NCBI GenBank assembly: GCA_035464115.1
Contig: DATHSN010000033.1
Coordinates: 1-30,894 of the forward strand
Reading direction: 5' to 3'
Length of the DNA stretch: 30,894 nt
Origin: DATHSN01 sp035464115
Lineage (GTDB): Bacteria > Actinomycetota > Acidimicrobiia > Acidimicrobiales > SKKL01
The notes under the pieces are model-generated. The model did no database searches. It was not told the origin of the DNA and saw only the letters and a program-made list of their open reading frames with translations. Position numbers and translations under genes: made by a program. Position 1 is the stretch's first letter, and every line of letters starts with the position of its first letter. Shown here in pieces: positions 7,606 through 14,894 of the stretch.

Positions 7606-7824
7606 ATGGCCGTCACCAAATGGTCCGTCAGCGTCGAGGAGAACCTGGCGTCTCGGGTCGAGTCCCATGTGGGAAAGCGCGGGCTGAGCGGTTTCGTGGC
7701 CCGCGCGGTCGAGCACGAGCTCGAGCGTGACCTTCTCGATGAGTACCTCCTGGAGCTGGACGACGCCTTCGGCCCGATCCCCTCGAGCGTGATCGAGCAG
7801 ATCGACGATCTGTGGCCGTCCTAG
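7606..7824 (+). CDS. Ribbon-helix-helix antitoxin (VapB type)
   Basis: 72-residue protein with the ribbon-helix-helix pattern. A short beta strand (KWSVSVEE, 5-12) and helix (NLASRVESHVGKRG) are followed by LSGFVARAVEHELERD, as in CopG/VapB DNA-binding domains. The acidic C-terminus (LLELDDAFGPIPSSVIEQIDDLW) would wrap the toxin. It overlaps the PIN toxin gene downstream by 13 bp, the normal antitoxin-first order. The palindrome over its -10 is the expected autoregulatory operator. The ATG at 7606 is the only sensible start, because the -10 lies directly upstream. Confidence 0.8.
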   Translation: MAVTKWSVSVEENLASRVESHVGKRGLSGFVARAVEHELERDLLDEYLLELDDAFGPIPSSVIEQIDDLWPS

Positions 7825-8225
7825 TCCTCGACAGGGAAGCGGTCTCCGCACTCGCCCGCCCCGGCCAGGACCCCGAGCGCCACCAGCGGGTGCGCGCCGC
7901 GATGCGCAGCGCCCACCGGCGGAACGCTCCGGTGCGGATCCCCTCTGCGGTGCTCGTCGAGCTGTACCGGGGGCAGGGAGCCGACGACGCCATCGACGCG
8001 CTGCTCGGGGGCGGTTTCGCACAGGTCGTGACCACTGGCGCCCGGATCGCTCGCATCGCAGGTCATCTCCTCGCTGGCGCGGGAGCCGGGAGCGAGCTGG
8101 CGATCGACGCTCTCGCCGTGGCCACCGCGATCCGGCTCGGCGGTGGGATCGTCGCGACGCACGACCCGGCAGACCTCCGGCTCCTCGCCGGTCAACATCG
8201 CAAGGTGGCCATCGTCGCGATCTGA
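7812..8225 (+). CDS. PIN-domain ribonuclease toxin (VapC type)
   Basis: 137-residue PIN-domain protein, predicted Mg2+-dependent endoribonuclease toxin neutralised by the upstream antitoxin. The four acidic active-site residues of the fold are in place: Asp7 (LVLDREAV), Glu50 (VLVELYRG), Asp99 (AIDALAVATA) and Asp118 (THDPADL). The length is typical of VapC. The GTG start at 7812 lies inside the antitoxin gene (13-bp overlap) and keeps the first Asp near residue 7, as in the family. The cellular RNA target cannot be predicted. The gene is convergent with potC, with a GC hairpin between them. Confidence 0.82.
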   Translation: MAVLVLDREAVSALARPGQDPERHQRVRAAMRSAHRRNAPVRIPSAVLVELYRGQGADDAIDALLGGGFAQVVTTGARIARIAGHLLAGAGAGSELAIDALAVATAIRLGGGIVATHDPADLRLLAGQHRKVAIVAI

Positions 8226-8244
8226 CGAGGGCCGCGAACGCGCT

Positions 8245-8271
8245 GCGCCGCGCGCCGGGTGAGCGCGGCGC
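8245..8271. terminator. GC-rich hairpin between convergent vapC-like gene and potC
   Basis: GCGCCGCGC (8245-8253) and GCGCGGCGC (8263-8271) form a perfect 9-bp stem with a 9-nt loop in the 47-bp gap between two converging genes. There is no T-run, as is common for actinobacterial hairpins. It could terminate transcription from both sides. Confidence 0.5.
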
Positions 8272-8272
8272 G

Positions 8273-9154
8273 CTACGACAGCGAGCCCCGCTGGCGCCAG
8301 CGCTGCCACAGCACCGACAGCCCGATGAGCACCAGGCTGGCCACGAGGATCATGGTGGCCAGCACGTTGATCTGCGGGGGCACGGCGGTGCGGGCCGCGT
8401 TGTTGACGTAGAGCGGGTAGGTGACCTCGGTGCCCGCGTTGAAGAACGTGATGATGAAGTCGTCGAGCGACAGCGCGAACGCCAACATGGCGGCGGCGAC
8501 GATGCCGGGCAGGATCAGCGGCAGGGTGACCTTGCGGAAGGTGCGCAGCGGACCGGCGCCGAGGTCGAGGGCGGCGTCCTCGAGGGTCCAGTCGAAGCCC
8601 CGGACCCGGGCCCGCACGGTGAGGGCCACGAAGCTCACCTGGAACATCACGTGGGCGATGACGATGGTGCGAAAGCCGGTGTTCACCCCGACGTCGAGGA
8701 ACAGCGTGAGCAGCGACGAGCCGATGACCACCTCGGGGGTGGTGAGCGGCAGCACGAGGAACGTGTCGATGGCGTTGCTGCCCCGGAACCGGTGGCGCAC
8801 CAGGGCGATGGCGATGAGCGAGCCCAGCACCACCGAGATGGCGGTGGACACCGCGGCGACCTGCAGCGACAGCTCCATGGCGTCGACGAGGGCGGGGAAG
8901 GCGAACGGGTCGCGCCAGGCGTCGAGCGAGAAGCCCTTCCACACGAAGTTGAACCGGCCCTCGGGCGTGTTGAACGAGAACAGCACGATGACCGCGATGG
9001 GCAGGAACAGGTAGAAGAGCACCCCGATGGCCCACACCCACAGGGCCACGCTGCCGACCCGCCGGCGCACGTTGTGGGCGATGCCCCGCAGCGCGGCGCC
9101 ACGGGCGCCGACGGGCGGGGCCCCGAGGTCGGGGGTGGGCTCGACGGCGGTCAC
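8273..9154 (-). CDS. potC: Polyamine-type ABC transporter permease PotC
   Basis: 293-residue inner-membrane permease of the spermidine/putrescine subclass. About six hydrophobic helices are visible, beginning near residue 35 (VALWVWAIGVLFYLFLPIAVIVLF). The cytoplasmic EAA loop that docks on the ATPase reads EDAALDLGAGPLRTFRKVTLPL. The family landmarks SFNTPEG and LSLDDFIITFF are also visible; the latter is highly characteristic of PotC/YdcV. The GTG start at 9152-9154 overlaps the potB stop (GTGA), giving translational coupling. It is the last gene of the potADBC operon. A hydrophilic N-terminal extension of about 30 residues precedes helix 1. Confidence 0.92.
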   Translation of the reverse strand: MTAVEPTPDLGAPPVGARGAALRGIAHNVRRRVGSVALWVWAIGVLFYLFLPIAVIVLFSFNTPEGRFNFVWKGFSLDAWRDPFAFPALVDAMELSLQVAAVSTAISVVLGSLIAIALVRHRFRGSNAIDTFLVLPLTTPEVVIGSSLLTLFLDVGVNTGFRTIVIAHVMFQVSFVALTVRARVRGFDWTLEDAALDLGAGPLRTFRKVTLPLILPGIVAAAMLAFALSLDDFIITFFNAGTEVTYPLYVNNAARTAVPPQINVLATMILVASLVLIGLSVLWQRWRQRGSLS

Positions 9155-10026
9155 TTGAGGTCCTCGGTGCCGAGGGCGCGGGTGTAGGCCAGCACGCCGG
9201 CGAGGATGAGCAGCATGAGCACGAAGCTCAGCGCCGCGGCCGTCGGGTAGTCCTTCACGATGAGGAACTTGCTCTGGATGACCGAGCCGATCATCGACTG
9301 GTTCACCCCGCCGAGGTACTGGGCGTTGATGAAGTCACCCGAGGCGGGGATGAAGGTGAGCAGGCTGCCGGCGAACACGCCGGGGAGCGACAGCGGGAGC
9401 AGGATCTTGAGGAACGTGCGCCGACCGGTGGAGTAGAGGTCGCGCGACGCCTCCATGAGGCGGGGGTCGATCCGCTCGAGGCTCACGTAGATCGGCAGGA
9501 TCATGAACGGCAGGAAGTTGTAGGTGAGCCCGCCGATGACCGCCCAGCTGGTGGACAGCAGCCGGCCTTCCGACGGCAGCAGCCCGATCGTGTCGAAGAA
9601 CGACACCACCCAGCCGCTGTCGTCGAAGATGGTCTTCCACGCCAGCGTGCGGACGAGGAAGGTGACGAAGAAGGGCAGGATCACCAGGCCCAGCAGGGCG
9701 TTCTTCCACTTCCCGGCCTTGAACGCCAGCGTGTACGCCAGCGGGTAGGCGAGGATCAGGGCGAAGATCGTGGCCGCCCCCGCGTAGCGGAACGAGCGCA
9801 ACAAGATGTCGCCGTACTCGCGGAACGCGTCGGTGTAGTTCGAGAGCTGCCAGCGCATCTCGAGCTCGGGGACGAACACCGAGCCGACGTTCACCGACAG
9901 CGAGGTGGTGAACAGGGTGTAGAGGGGGACGACGAAGAACAGCACCAGCCAGATGAGCGCCGGGGCGCTCAGCGCCCACGGGGCCCACTTGGAGCGCCGG
10001 GCGCCCCCGGCGGCGATGCCGGCCAT
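9151..10026 (-). CDS. potB: Polyamine-type ABC transporter permease PotB
   Basis: 291-residue membrane permease, partner of PotC. Helix 1 (about 16-40, LSAPALIWLVLFFVVPLYTLF) is followed by a periplasmic loop with NYTDAF, as in PotB/YdcU. Several further helices follow, then an EAA-type loop (MEASRDLYSTGRRTFLKILLPLSLPG). The segment IPASGDFINAQYLGG is characteristic of PotB. The ATG at 10024-10026 has GGGGGA upstream. It begins about 20 bp after the potD stop and overlaps potC by 4 bp. Together with PotC it should form the translocation pore for cationic polyamines; substrate choice rests mainly with PotD. Confidence 0.92.
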   Translation of the reverse strand: MAGIAAGGARRSKWAPWALSAPALIWLVLFFVVPLYTLFTTSLSVNVGSVFVPELEMRWQLSNYTDAFREYGDILLRSFRYAGAATIFALILAYPLAYTLAFKAGKWKNALLGLVILPFFVTFLVRTLAWKTIFDDSGWVVSFFDTIGLLPSEGRLLSTSWAVIGGLTYNFLPFMILPIYVSLERIDPRLMEASRDLYSTGRRTFLKILLPLSLPGVFAGSLLTFIPASGDFINAQYLGGVNQSMIGSVIQSKFLIVKDYPTAAALSFVLMLLILAGVLAYTRALGTEDLK

Positions 10027-10046
10027 CGTCGTCCCCCGCTACCGGA

Positions 10047-11255
10047 TCAGGCCCGGACCACGTTCTGGAACGCCTCGTTGTAGCGCTGCTCGGTGTCCTC
10101 GTCGAGGCCCCGGAACACGCTGAGGCGCGAGCGCAGCTCGTCGTCGGGGTTCACCAGCGGGTCGTTGGCGAGCTCCTCGGAGAGGAACTCGCCGGTGCCC
10201 TCCACCGGCGGGATGTAGGCCACCCACTCGGTGATCTGGCCCATGGCCTCGGGGTCGTAGACGTAGTTCATCCACGCCTCGGCGTTGGCCTTGGCTCCCG
10301 CCGACGCGGTGGTGGGGATCATCATGTTGTCCGACCAGAGCATGCCGCCCTCGGTGGGCACGGCGAAGCGCAGGCTGGGGTTGTCGGCCTGCAGCTGCAC
10401 GGCGTCGCCCGACCAGCCGACGGCCGCCACCACGTTGCCCGACGCGAGGTCGTCGCCGTAGTCGTTGCCGGTGAAGCGCCGGATCTGACCGGCGTCGCGG
10501 GCCTCGGTGAGGCGGGCGAGGGCGGCGTCGAAGTCGGCGTCGGTGAAGTCGCCCGAGGGGTCGACCCCGTTGGCGAGCAGCAGGAGGCCCATGGTGTCGC
10601 GCATCTCGGTGAGGAACGTGACCGAGCCGGCCAGCTCGGGGTCGAAGAGCTCCTCGACGCTGGTGAGCTCGCGACCGAGGGCGTCGGCGTTGTAGATGAT
10701 GCCGGTCATGCCCGACTGCCACGGCAGCGAGTAGGCGCGGTCGGGATCGAACTGGACGCCCTGCAGGCTGGCGACCAGGTTCGACTTGTTGGGCACGTTG
10801 GCCGCGTCGATCTCCGCGACCCACCCGAGGGTGATGAGCCGGGCGGCCATCCAGTCGGTGACCACGAACAGGTCGGCGCCGATGTCCTGGCCCCGCGACA
10901 GCGGCTCCTGGATCTTGGCGAAGTACTCGTCGTTGTCGTTGACGTCCTCGGTGTAGGTGACCGACAGGCCCGTGGCCGCCTCGAAGTCGGCGACGGTCTC
11001 CTCGTCGATGTAGAGGGGCCAGTTGGAGATCCGCAGCGTGCTCTCGCCACCGCCGCCGCCACCATCGCCGCCGGCGTCACCCCCGTTGGACCCGCCGTCG
11101 TCGTCGCCGCACGCAGCGAGGATGGTCGGCCCGAGGGCCACGCCACCGATCACCAGGCCGGCGCGACTGAGGAACCGGCGGCGGCTCAGCGGGGACGCGG
11201 CCATGCGGGGCGACGCCGTGAGGCGCACGGGACGGATGCGGGGCTGATCGGCCAT
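10047..11255 (-). CDS. potD: Polyamine-binding lipoprotein PotD (Tat-type signal)
   Basis: 402-residue extracellular substrate-binding protein, spermidine/putrescine family. The N-terminus carries a twin-arginine motif (SRRRFLS, 24-30), a hydrophobic segment and lipobox LAAC with Cys49. It is therefore predicted to be exported folded and lipid-anchored. A Gly/Asp linker (50-70) leads to the mature domain, which begins STLRISNWPLYID, the PotD/YdcS hallmark. Acidic and aromatic patches (DWMAAR, LPWQSGMTGIIYN, VGWSGDAVQ) fit cation binding. The ATG at 11253-11255 has GGAGAAG upstream. It lies between potA (65-bp gap) and potB. Which polyamine is bound is not determined from sequence. Confidence 0.92.
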   Translation of the reverse strand: MADQPRIRPVRLTASPRMAASPLSRRRFLSRAGLVIGGVALGPTILAACGDDDGGSNGGDAGGDGGGGGGESTLRISNWPLYIDEETVADFEAATGLSVTYTEDVNDNDEYFAKIQEPLSRGQDIGADLFVVTDWMAARLITLGWVAEIDAANVPNKSNLVASLQGVQFDPDRAYSLPWQSGMTGIIYNADALGRELTSVEELFDPELAGSVTFLTEMRDTMGLLLLANGVDPSGDFTDADFDAALARLTEARDAGQIRRFTGNDYGDDLASGNVVAAVGWSGDAVQLQADNPSLRFAVPTEGGMLWSDNMMIPTTASAGAKANAEAWMNYVYDPEAMGQITEWVAYIPPVEGTGEFLSEELANDPLVNPDDELRSRLSVFRGLDEDTEQRYNEAFQNVVRA

Positions 11256-11320
11256 CTGGACTTCTCCGTGGTTCGGGGATGGGACAGGGGGACAGGTGGG
11301 ACGGGTGCGCGACGGACGGG

Positions 11321-12496
11321 TCAGGCGTCCTCGAGATCGGGATCGACGGCCTCGTCGGGCGAGCCGGGCAGCACGCGCGCCGCGGTGGCGTCCCAGCCGA
11401 CCCAGACCTGGTCGCCCGGGCGCAGCAGGGGCAGCTCGGCCTCGGGGCCGACGTGGGCCACGATGGCCGAGCCGTCGATGGCTTCGGCGGCCAGCCGCAC
11501 GACGGGCCCCTGGAAGGTGAGGTCGGTGACCGTGGCGCGCACCGCGCCGTCGCCGGGGTCGGTGACCGCCACCCGCACGCGCTCGGGGCGGACCATGAGC
11601 GTGGCCTCGACGCCGGCCACGAACCCCGACACCTCGTCGTCGCCGCCCTCGGTGGCGTGGGTGCGACCCCCGAGGGCCTCGACGATGGCGGTGTCGCCCG
11701 CGAACGACTCGATCCGGGCCCGCCAGAGGTTGGCCTGGCCGATGAACCCGGCGACGAAGACCGTGGCGGGCTCGGCGTAGATCTCGGTGGGCGAGGCGAT
11801 CTGCTCGACCCGCCCCTCGCTCATCACCGCGATCCGGTCGCTCATGGTGAGCGCCTCCTCCTGATCGTGGGTGACGTAGACGAAGGTGATGTTGACCTCG
11901 CGCTGGATGCGCTTGAGCTCGAGCTGCATGGCCTGGCGCAGCTTGAGGTCGAGCGCGCCGAGCGGCTCGTCGAGCAGCAGCGCCGACGGGTAGTTCACCA
12001 GGGCGCGGGCGAGGGCGACCCGCTGCTGCTGGCCGCCGGAGAGCTGGGCCGGCTTGCGGTGGGCGTAGTCGCTCAGGCGCACGACCTCGAGCAGCTCGTT
12101 CACCCGACGCTTGGTCTCGGCCCGGTCGAGCTTCTTGCTGCGGGGGCCGAACGCGACGTTGTCCCAGATCGACATGTGGGGGAACAGCGCGTAGTGCTGG
12201 AAGACCGTGTTGACGTTGCGCTTGTGGGGCGGGGTGCGCGACACGTCGTCGCCCTCGAGGCGGATGGCGCCGGTGGTGGGCTGCTCGAACCCGGCGATCA
12301 TCCGCAACGTGGTGGTCTTGCCGCAGCCCGACGGACCGAGCATCGAGAAGAACTCGCCCCGGGCGATGCTGAAGTGGGCCTCGTGGACGGCGACGAAGTC
12401 GCCGAAGCGCTTGGAGACGTGGTCGATCTCGACCACCGCGTCGGACCCCGTCGAGGGTCCCCGGCCGTCCACCGCGCTGCGCTCGTCGATCGCCAC
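11321..12496 (-). CDS. potA: Polyamine-type ABC transporter ATPase PotA
   Basis: 391-residue ATP-binding subunit that drives polyamine import. Walker A GPSGCGKTT (54-62), Q-loop VFQHYALFPH (98-107), signature LSGGQQQR (152-159), Walker B ALLLDEP and switch His in YVTHDQEEAL are all intact. The C-terminal 130 residues form the TOBE-type regulatory domain typical of PotA. The GTG start at 12494-12496 has GGAGGAGG upstream. It is the first gene of the potADBC operon. A TAGGCT hexamer (minus strand, 12536-12541) is a possible -10 about 40 bp upstream. Divergent patD suggests shared control of uptake and catabolism, as in the E. coli ydcSTUV-patD locus. Confidence 0.93.
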   Translation of the reverse strand: MAIDERSAVDGRGPSTGSDAVVEIDHVSKRFGDFVAVHEAHFSIARGEFFSMLGPSGCGKTTTLRMIAGFEQPTTGAIRLEGDDVSRTPPHKRNVNTVFQHYALFPHMSIWDNVAFGPRSKKLDRAETKRRVNELLEVVRLSDYAHRKPAQLSGGQQQRVALARALVNYPSALLLDEPLGALDLKLRQAMQLELKRIQREVNITFVYVTHDQEEALTMSDRIAVMSEGRVEQIASPTEIYAEPATVFVAGFIGQANLWRARIESFAGDTAIVEALGGRTHATEGGDDEVSGFVAGVEATLMVRPERVRVAVTDPGDGAVRATVTDLTFQGPVVRLAAEAIDGSAIVAHVGPEAELPLLRPGDQVWVGWDATAARVLPGSPDEAVDPDLEDA

Positions 12497-12616
12497 CGGC
12501 TCGCCTCCTCCGCCACCCCTCCGGGATGGCGCAGCAGCCTAGGCCCCCGGGGTTCGGGGGGCAGGTCGAGCACCTTCGCGCGCCGGCGACGCCGCGGCAA
12601 GCAGATCGGTCGAGAG

Positions 12617-12669
12617 TTGACACGCTCGCAACACGATCGCTTGCGTCCGCCCGCCCCAGCCTTCAACAT
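12617..12669 (+). promoter_or_regulatory. Candidate patD promoter with shared upstream motif (site B)
   Basis: The potA-patD divergent gap contains CACGATCGCTTGCG (12632-12645). Its TTGCGT (12641-12646) lies exactly 17 nt before CAACAT (12664-12669), a possible weak -10. The layout matches sites A and C near the two aminotransferase genes. CGCAA (12627-12631) and TTGCG (12641-12645) also form an inverted repeat across the site, and a TTGACA hexamer stands at 12617-12622. Which -35 is used is not certain. Confidence 0.35.
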
Positions 12670-12701
12670 CGGCACCACCATCCCCGATCGAGGAGCTCGC
12701 G

Positions 12702-14129
12702 GTGCCGCATCTGAACTACATCGACGGCCAGTGGACCGAGGCGCGCGACGGCGCCACCGACGAGGTCCTCAACCCGGCCACCGGCGAGGTCATCGCCACC
12801 GTGCCGTCGAGCGGCGCGAGCGACGTCGAGGCCGCGGTGGCCGCGGCCAGCCGCGCGTTCGACGCGTGGGGCGCGGCCACCCCCCGCACCCGCAGCGAGG
12901 CGCTGCACAAGATCGCCGACCTCATCGAGGACAACGTCGACGAGCTCTCCGCGCTCGAGACCCAGAACGTGGGCAAGCCGGTGTCGATCATCGAGTTCGA
13001 GATGGACCTCACCCTCGACAACTGGCGGTTCTTCGCCGGTGGCGCCCGCTTCCTCGAGGGGCGGGCCGCCGGCGAGTACATGGACGGCTACACCTCGATG
13101 CTGCGGCGCGACCCGCTCGGCGTGGTCGGCTCGATCGCCCCGTGGAACTACCCGCTGAACATGGCCACCTGGAAGCTCGGCCCCGCCCTCGCCGCCGGGA
13201 ACACGGTGGTGATCAAGCCGTCGGAGATGACGCCGCTCTCGCTGTTGCGCCTGGCCGAGCTCATCCACGACGCCGAGGTGCTGCCCCCCGGCGTGCTCAA
13301 CGTGATCTGCGGCCAGGGCGACCCCGCCGGGCGGGCCCTCGTCACCCACCCCGACGTGGCCATGGTGTCGCTCACCGGCTCGGTGCCCACCGGCCAGTGG
13401 ATCGCCAAGGCCGCGGCCGACACCCTCAAGCGGGTGCACCTCGAGCTCGGCGGCAAGGCGCCCGTGGTGGTGTTCGACGACGCCGACCTCGACGCGGTGG
13501 TCGAGGCCATCGCCGCGGCCGGCTACTACAACTCCGGCCAGGACTGCACCGCCGCCTGCCGGGTCGTGGCCGGGCCCCGCATCTACGACGGGTTGGTGTC
13601 GGGCCTGGCCGACAAGGTCGGCTCGCTGCCCACCGGCGACCCCCTCGACCCCAGCATCGAGATGGGACCGGTGGTGTCGGCCCGCCAGCGCGAGCGGGTG
13701 GCCGGGTTCGTCGACCGGGCCCGCGAGGCGGGGGCCGAGGTGGTGGCCGGCGGCCGGGTCCGCGAGGGCGCCGGCTTCTTCTACGAGCCCTCGGTGGTGG
13801 TGAACGTCGCCCAGGACTCAGAGATCATCCAGCGCGAGGTGTTCGGCCCGGTGGTCACGGTGCAGCAGTTCGCCGACGACGCCCAGGGCATCGCCTACGC
13901 CAACGGGGTCGACTACGGCCTGGCTGCCTCGGTGTGGACCAAGGACGTGGGCCGGGCCATGGCCGCGGCCAAGGCGATGCGCTTCGGCACGGTGTGGATC
14001 AACGACCACATCCCGATCATCTCCGAGATGCCCCACGGCGGCTTCAAGCAGTCGGGCTACGGCAAGGACATGTCGATCTACGCCATCGAGCACTACACCG
14101 AGCTCAAGCACGTGATGGTGAAGCACTAG
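12702..14129 (+). CDS. patD: Gamma-aminobutyraldehyde dehydrogenase
   Basis: 475-residue NAD(P)-dependent aldehyde dehydrogenase, expected to oxidise 4-aminobutanal (from putrescine) to GABA in the cytoplasm. Active-site elements: Asn149 (IAPWNYP), general base Glu248 (LELGGKAP) and nucleophile Cys282 in GQDCTAAC. The GQDCTAAC block, the WKLGPALAAGN segment and the C-terminus ending HVMVKH closely resemble the E. coli PatD (YdcW) sequence as I recall it, and length agrees (474). The GTG start at 12702 has GAGGAG 6 nt upstream. It is divergent from potA, matching the association of patD with the ydcSTUV transporter in E. coli. It could also accept related omega-aminoaldehydes. A terminator-like hairpin follows. 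Confidence 0.88.
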   Translation: MPHLNYIDGQWTEARDGATDEVLNPATGEVIATVPSSGASDVEAAVAAASRAFDAWGAATPRTRSEALHKIADLIEDNVDELSALETQNVGKPVSIIEFEMDLTLDNWRFFAGGARFLEGRAAGEYMDGYTSMLRRDPLGVVGSIAPWNYPLNMATWKLGPALAAGNTVVIKPSEMTPLSLLRLAELIHDAEVLPPGVLNVICGQGDPAGRALVTHPDVAMVSLTGSVPTGQWIAKAAADTLKRVHLELGGKAPVVVFDDADLDAVVEAIAAAGYYNSGQDCTAACRVVAGPRIYDGLVSGLADKVGSLPTGDPLDPSIEMGPVVSARQRERVAGFVDRAREAGAEVVAGGRVREGAGFFYEPSVVVNVAQDSEIIQREVFGPVVTVQQFADDAQGIAYANGVDYGLAASVWTKDVGRAMAAAKAMRFGTVWINDHIPIISEMPHGGFKQSGYGKDMSIYAIEHYTELKHVMVKH

Positions 14130-14137
14130 GTGCTGCG

Positions 14138-14178
14138 TCGCCGATCGGGTCGGGCACCGGGCCCGGCCCGGTCGGCGA
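14138..14178. terminator. Bidirectional hairpin between patD and convergent VapC-type gene
   Basis: Arms 14138-14149 (TCGCCGATCGGG) and 14167-14178 (CCCGGTCGGCGA) pair over 12 bp with one U-G wobble around a GC-rich 17-nt loop. The hairpin fills the gap between two converging genes. There is no T-run. It is a plausible terminator in both directions. Confidence 0.55.
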
Positions 14179-14601
14179 TCAGCGGTCGAGCGGGTTCGCC
14201 ACGTGCAGCCCGCGACGCGCCGCGGCGGCGCACAGCGCCTCGTCGGCGCTCGTGAGCACCGTCGCTCCGACGAGCACGGCCGCCGCGAGGTGGACTGCGT
14301 CGTAGGCACGCAACCCCTCGACGTCCGCGAGGTCAGCCGCCCCGGTGATCAGCTCGTCGGTGACCTCGACGAGGTGCAGGCCGGCCACCAAGGCGTCGAC
14401 CTCCTCGAGCGCTCGGCCGTGCTGCGATCGGGTGAGACGTCGTCCCCGCACCGCGGCGGCGAGCGCGGCGCGAGCTTCGACGATCAGCAGGGTCACCGAG
14501 GCCAGTGCATCGGCGCCTTCCCAGACGAGCTCGGCGCGGTCGGACCCCTCTTCGTCGACCACCAGCTTCAGCAGCGTCGAGGTGTCGACGTAGGTGATCA
14601 A
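14179..14601 (-). CDS. PIN-domain ribonuclease toxin (second VapC type)
   Basis: 140-residue PIN-domain toxin, predicted Mg2+-dependent RNase. The acidic residues are Asp6 (YVDTSTLLKL), Glu42 (LIVEARAAL), Asp101 (YDAVHLAAA) and Asp120 (TSADEAL). The opening MITYVDTSTLLKLVV is typical of mycobacterial VapC toxins. The start codon is TTG (14599-14601), chosen because it forms a 4-bp TTGA overlap with the antitoxin stop and places the first Asp at residue 6. It is clearly different in sequence from the first PIN toxin of this window. The RNA target is unknown. Confidence 0.85.
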   Translation of the reverse strand: MITYVDTSTLLKLVVDEEGSDRAELVWEGADALASVTLLIVEARAALAAAVRGRRLTRSQHGRALEEVDALVAGLHLVEVTDELITGAADLADVEGLRAYDAVHLAAAVLVGATVLTSADEALCAAAARRGLHVANPLDR

Positions 14602-14876
14602 CGGCGCTGCTCGGCGACGAGGTCGCTCACCGTCCCCTTCGCCCGGATCCGCGCGCTCGGGCGGCGGCGGCTCGTGGCGGTCGGCGGACGGACGACGCCG
14701 GCGATCACCAGGTCGGCCAGGCGATCGTGGGTGTCGTCGATCCCCGAGAGCCTGGCCACCGGACGCCCCCGGTCGGTGACGATGACGACCTCACCGGCCC
14801 GCACGCGATCGAGATAGCGACTGAGGCCGTTCTTGAGCTCGCGGATCCCGACCTCCGAGGTTGTGGCTACGTCCAT
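14598..14876 (-). CDS. Phd/YefM-type antitoxin (VapB)
   Basis: 92-residue antitoxin of the Phd/YefM fold. VGIRELKNGLSRYLDRVRAGEVVIVTDRGRPVARL (about 9-43) is the typical DNA-binding and dimerisation domain. The basic C-terminus (SRRRPSARIRAKGTVSDLVAEQRR) would contact the toxin. The frame is open further upstream, but ATG 14874-14876 is preferred. A TACACT hexamer lies 6 nt before it, and the family starts here. The gene precedes and overlaps its PIN toxin (TTGA). A palindrome overlapping its -10 suggests autoregulation. Confidence 0.85.
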   Translation of the reverse strand: MDVATTSEVGIRELKNGLSRYLDRVRAGEVVIVTDRGRPVARLSGIDDTHDRLADLVIAGVVRPPTATSRRRPSARIRAKGTVSDLVAEQRR

Positions 14877-14882
14877 TGCCTC

Positions 14883-14894
14883 AGTGTAGCTACA
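14883..14894 (-). promoter_or_regulatory. Leaderless promoter and palindromic operator of the second toxin-antitoxin operon
   Basis: On the minus strand TACACT (14883-14888) is a -10 hexamer ending 6 nt before the ATG, with no properly spaced SD, so the transcript is probably leaderless. The perfect 10-bp palindrome TGTAGCTACA (14885-14894) overlaps it. The same palindrome contains the TAG stop of the upstream PH-domain gene, so any -35 must lie inside that gene. Confidence 0.55.

Noticed and set aside
12544..12560. CCCCCG/CGGGGG inverted repeat upstream of potA as an attenuator
   Set aside because: Only 6-bp arms made solely of G/C in a very GC-rich gap. It lies just upstream of the possible -10, and chance occurrence is likely.
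11279..14305. Plus-strand open frame of about 1000 codons across potA and patD
   Set aside because: Its translation is Gly/Ala/Asp/His-rich without domains and lies antisense to potA and out of frame with patD, both of which have complete catalytic motifs. Long shadow frames are expected at this GC content.
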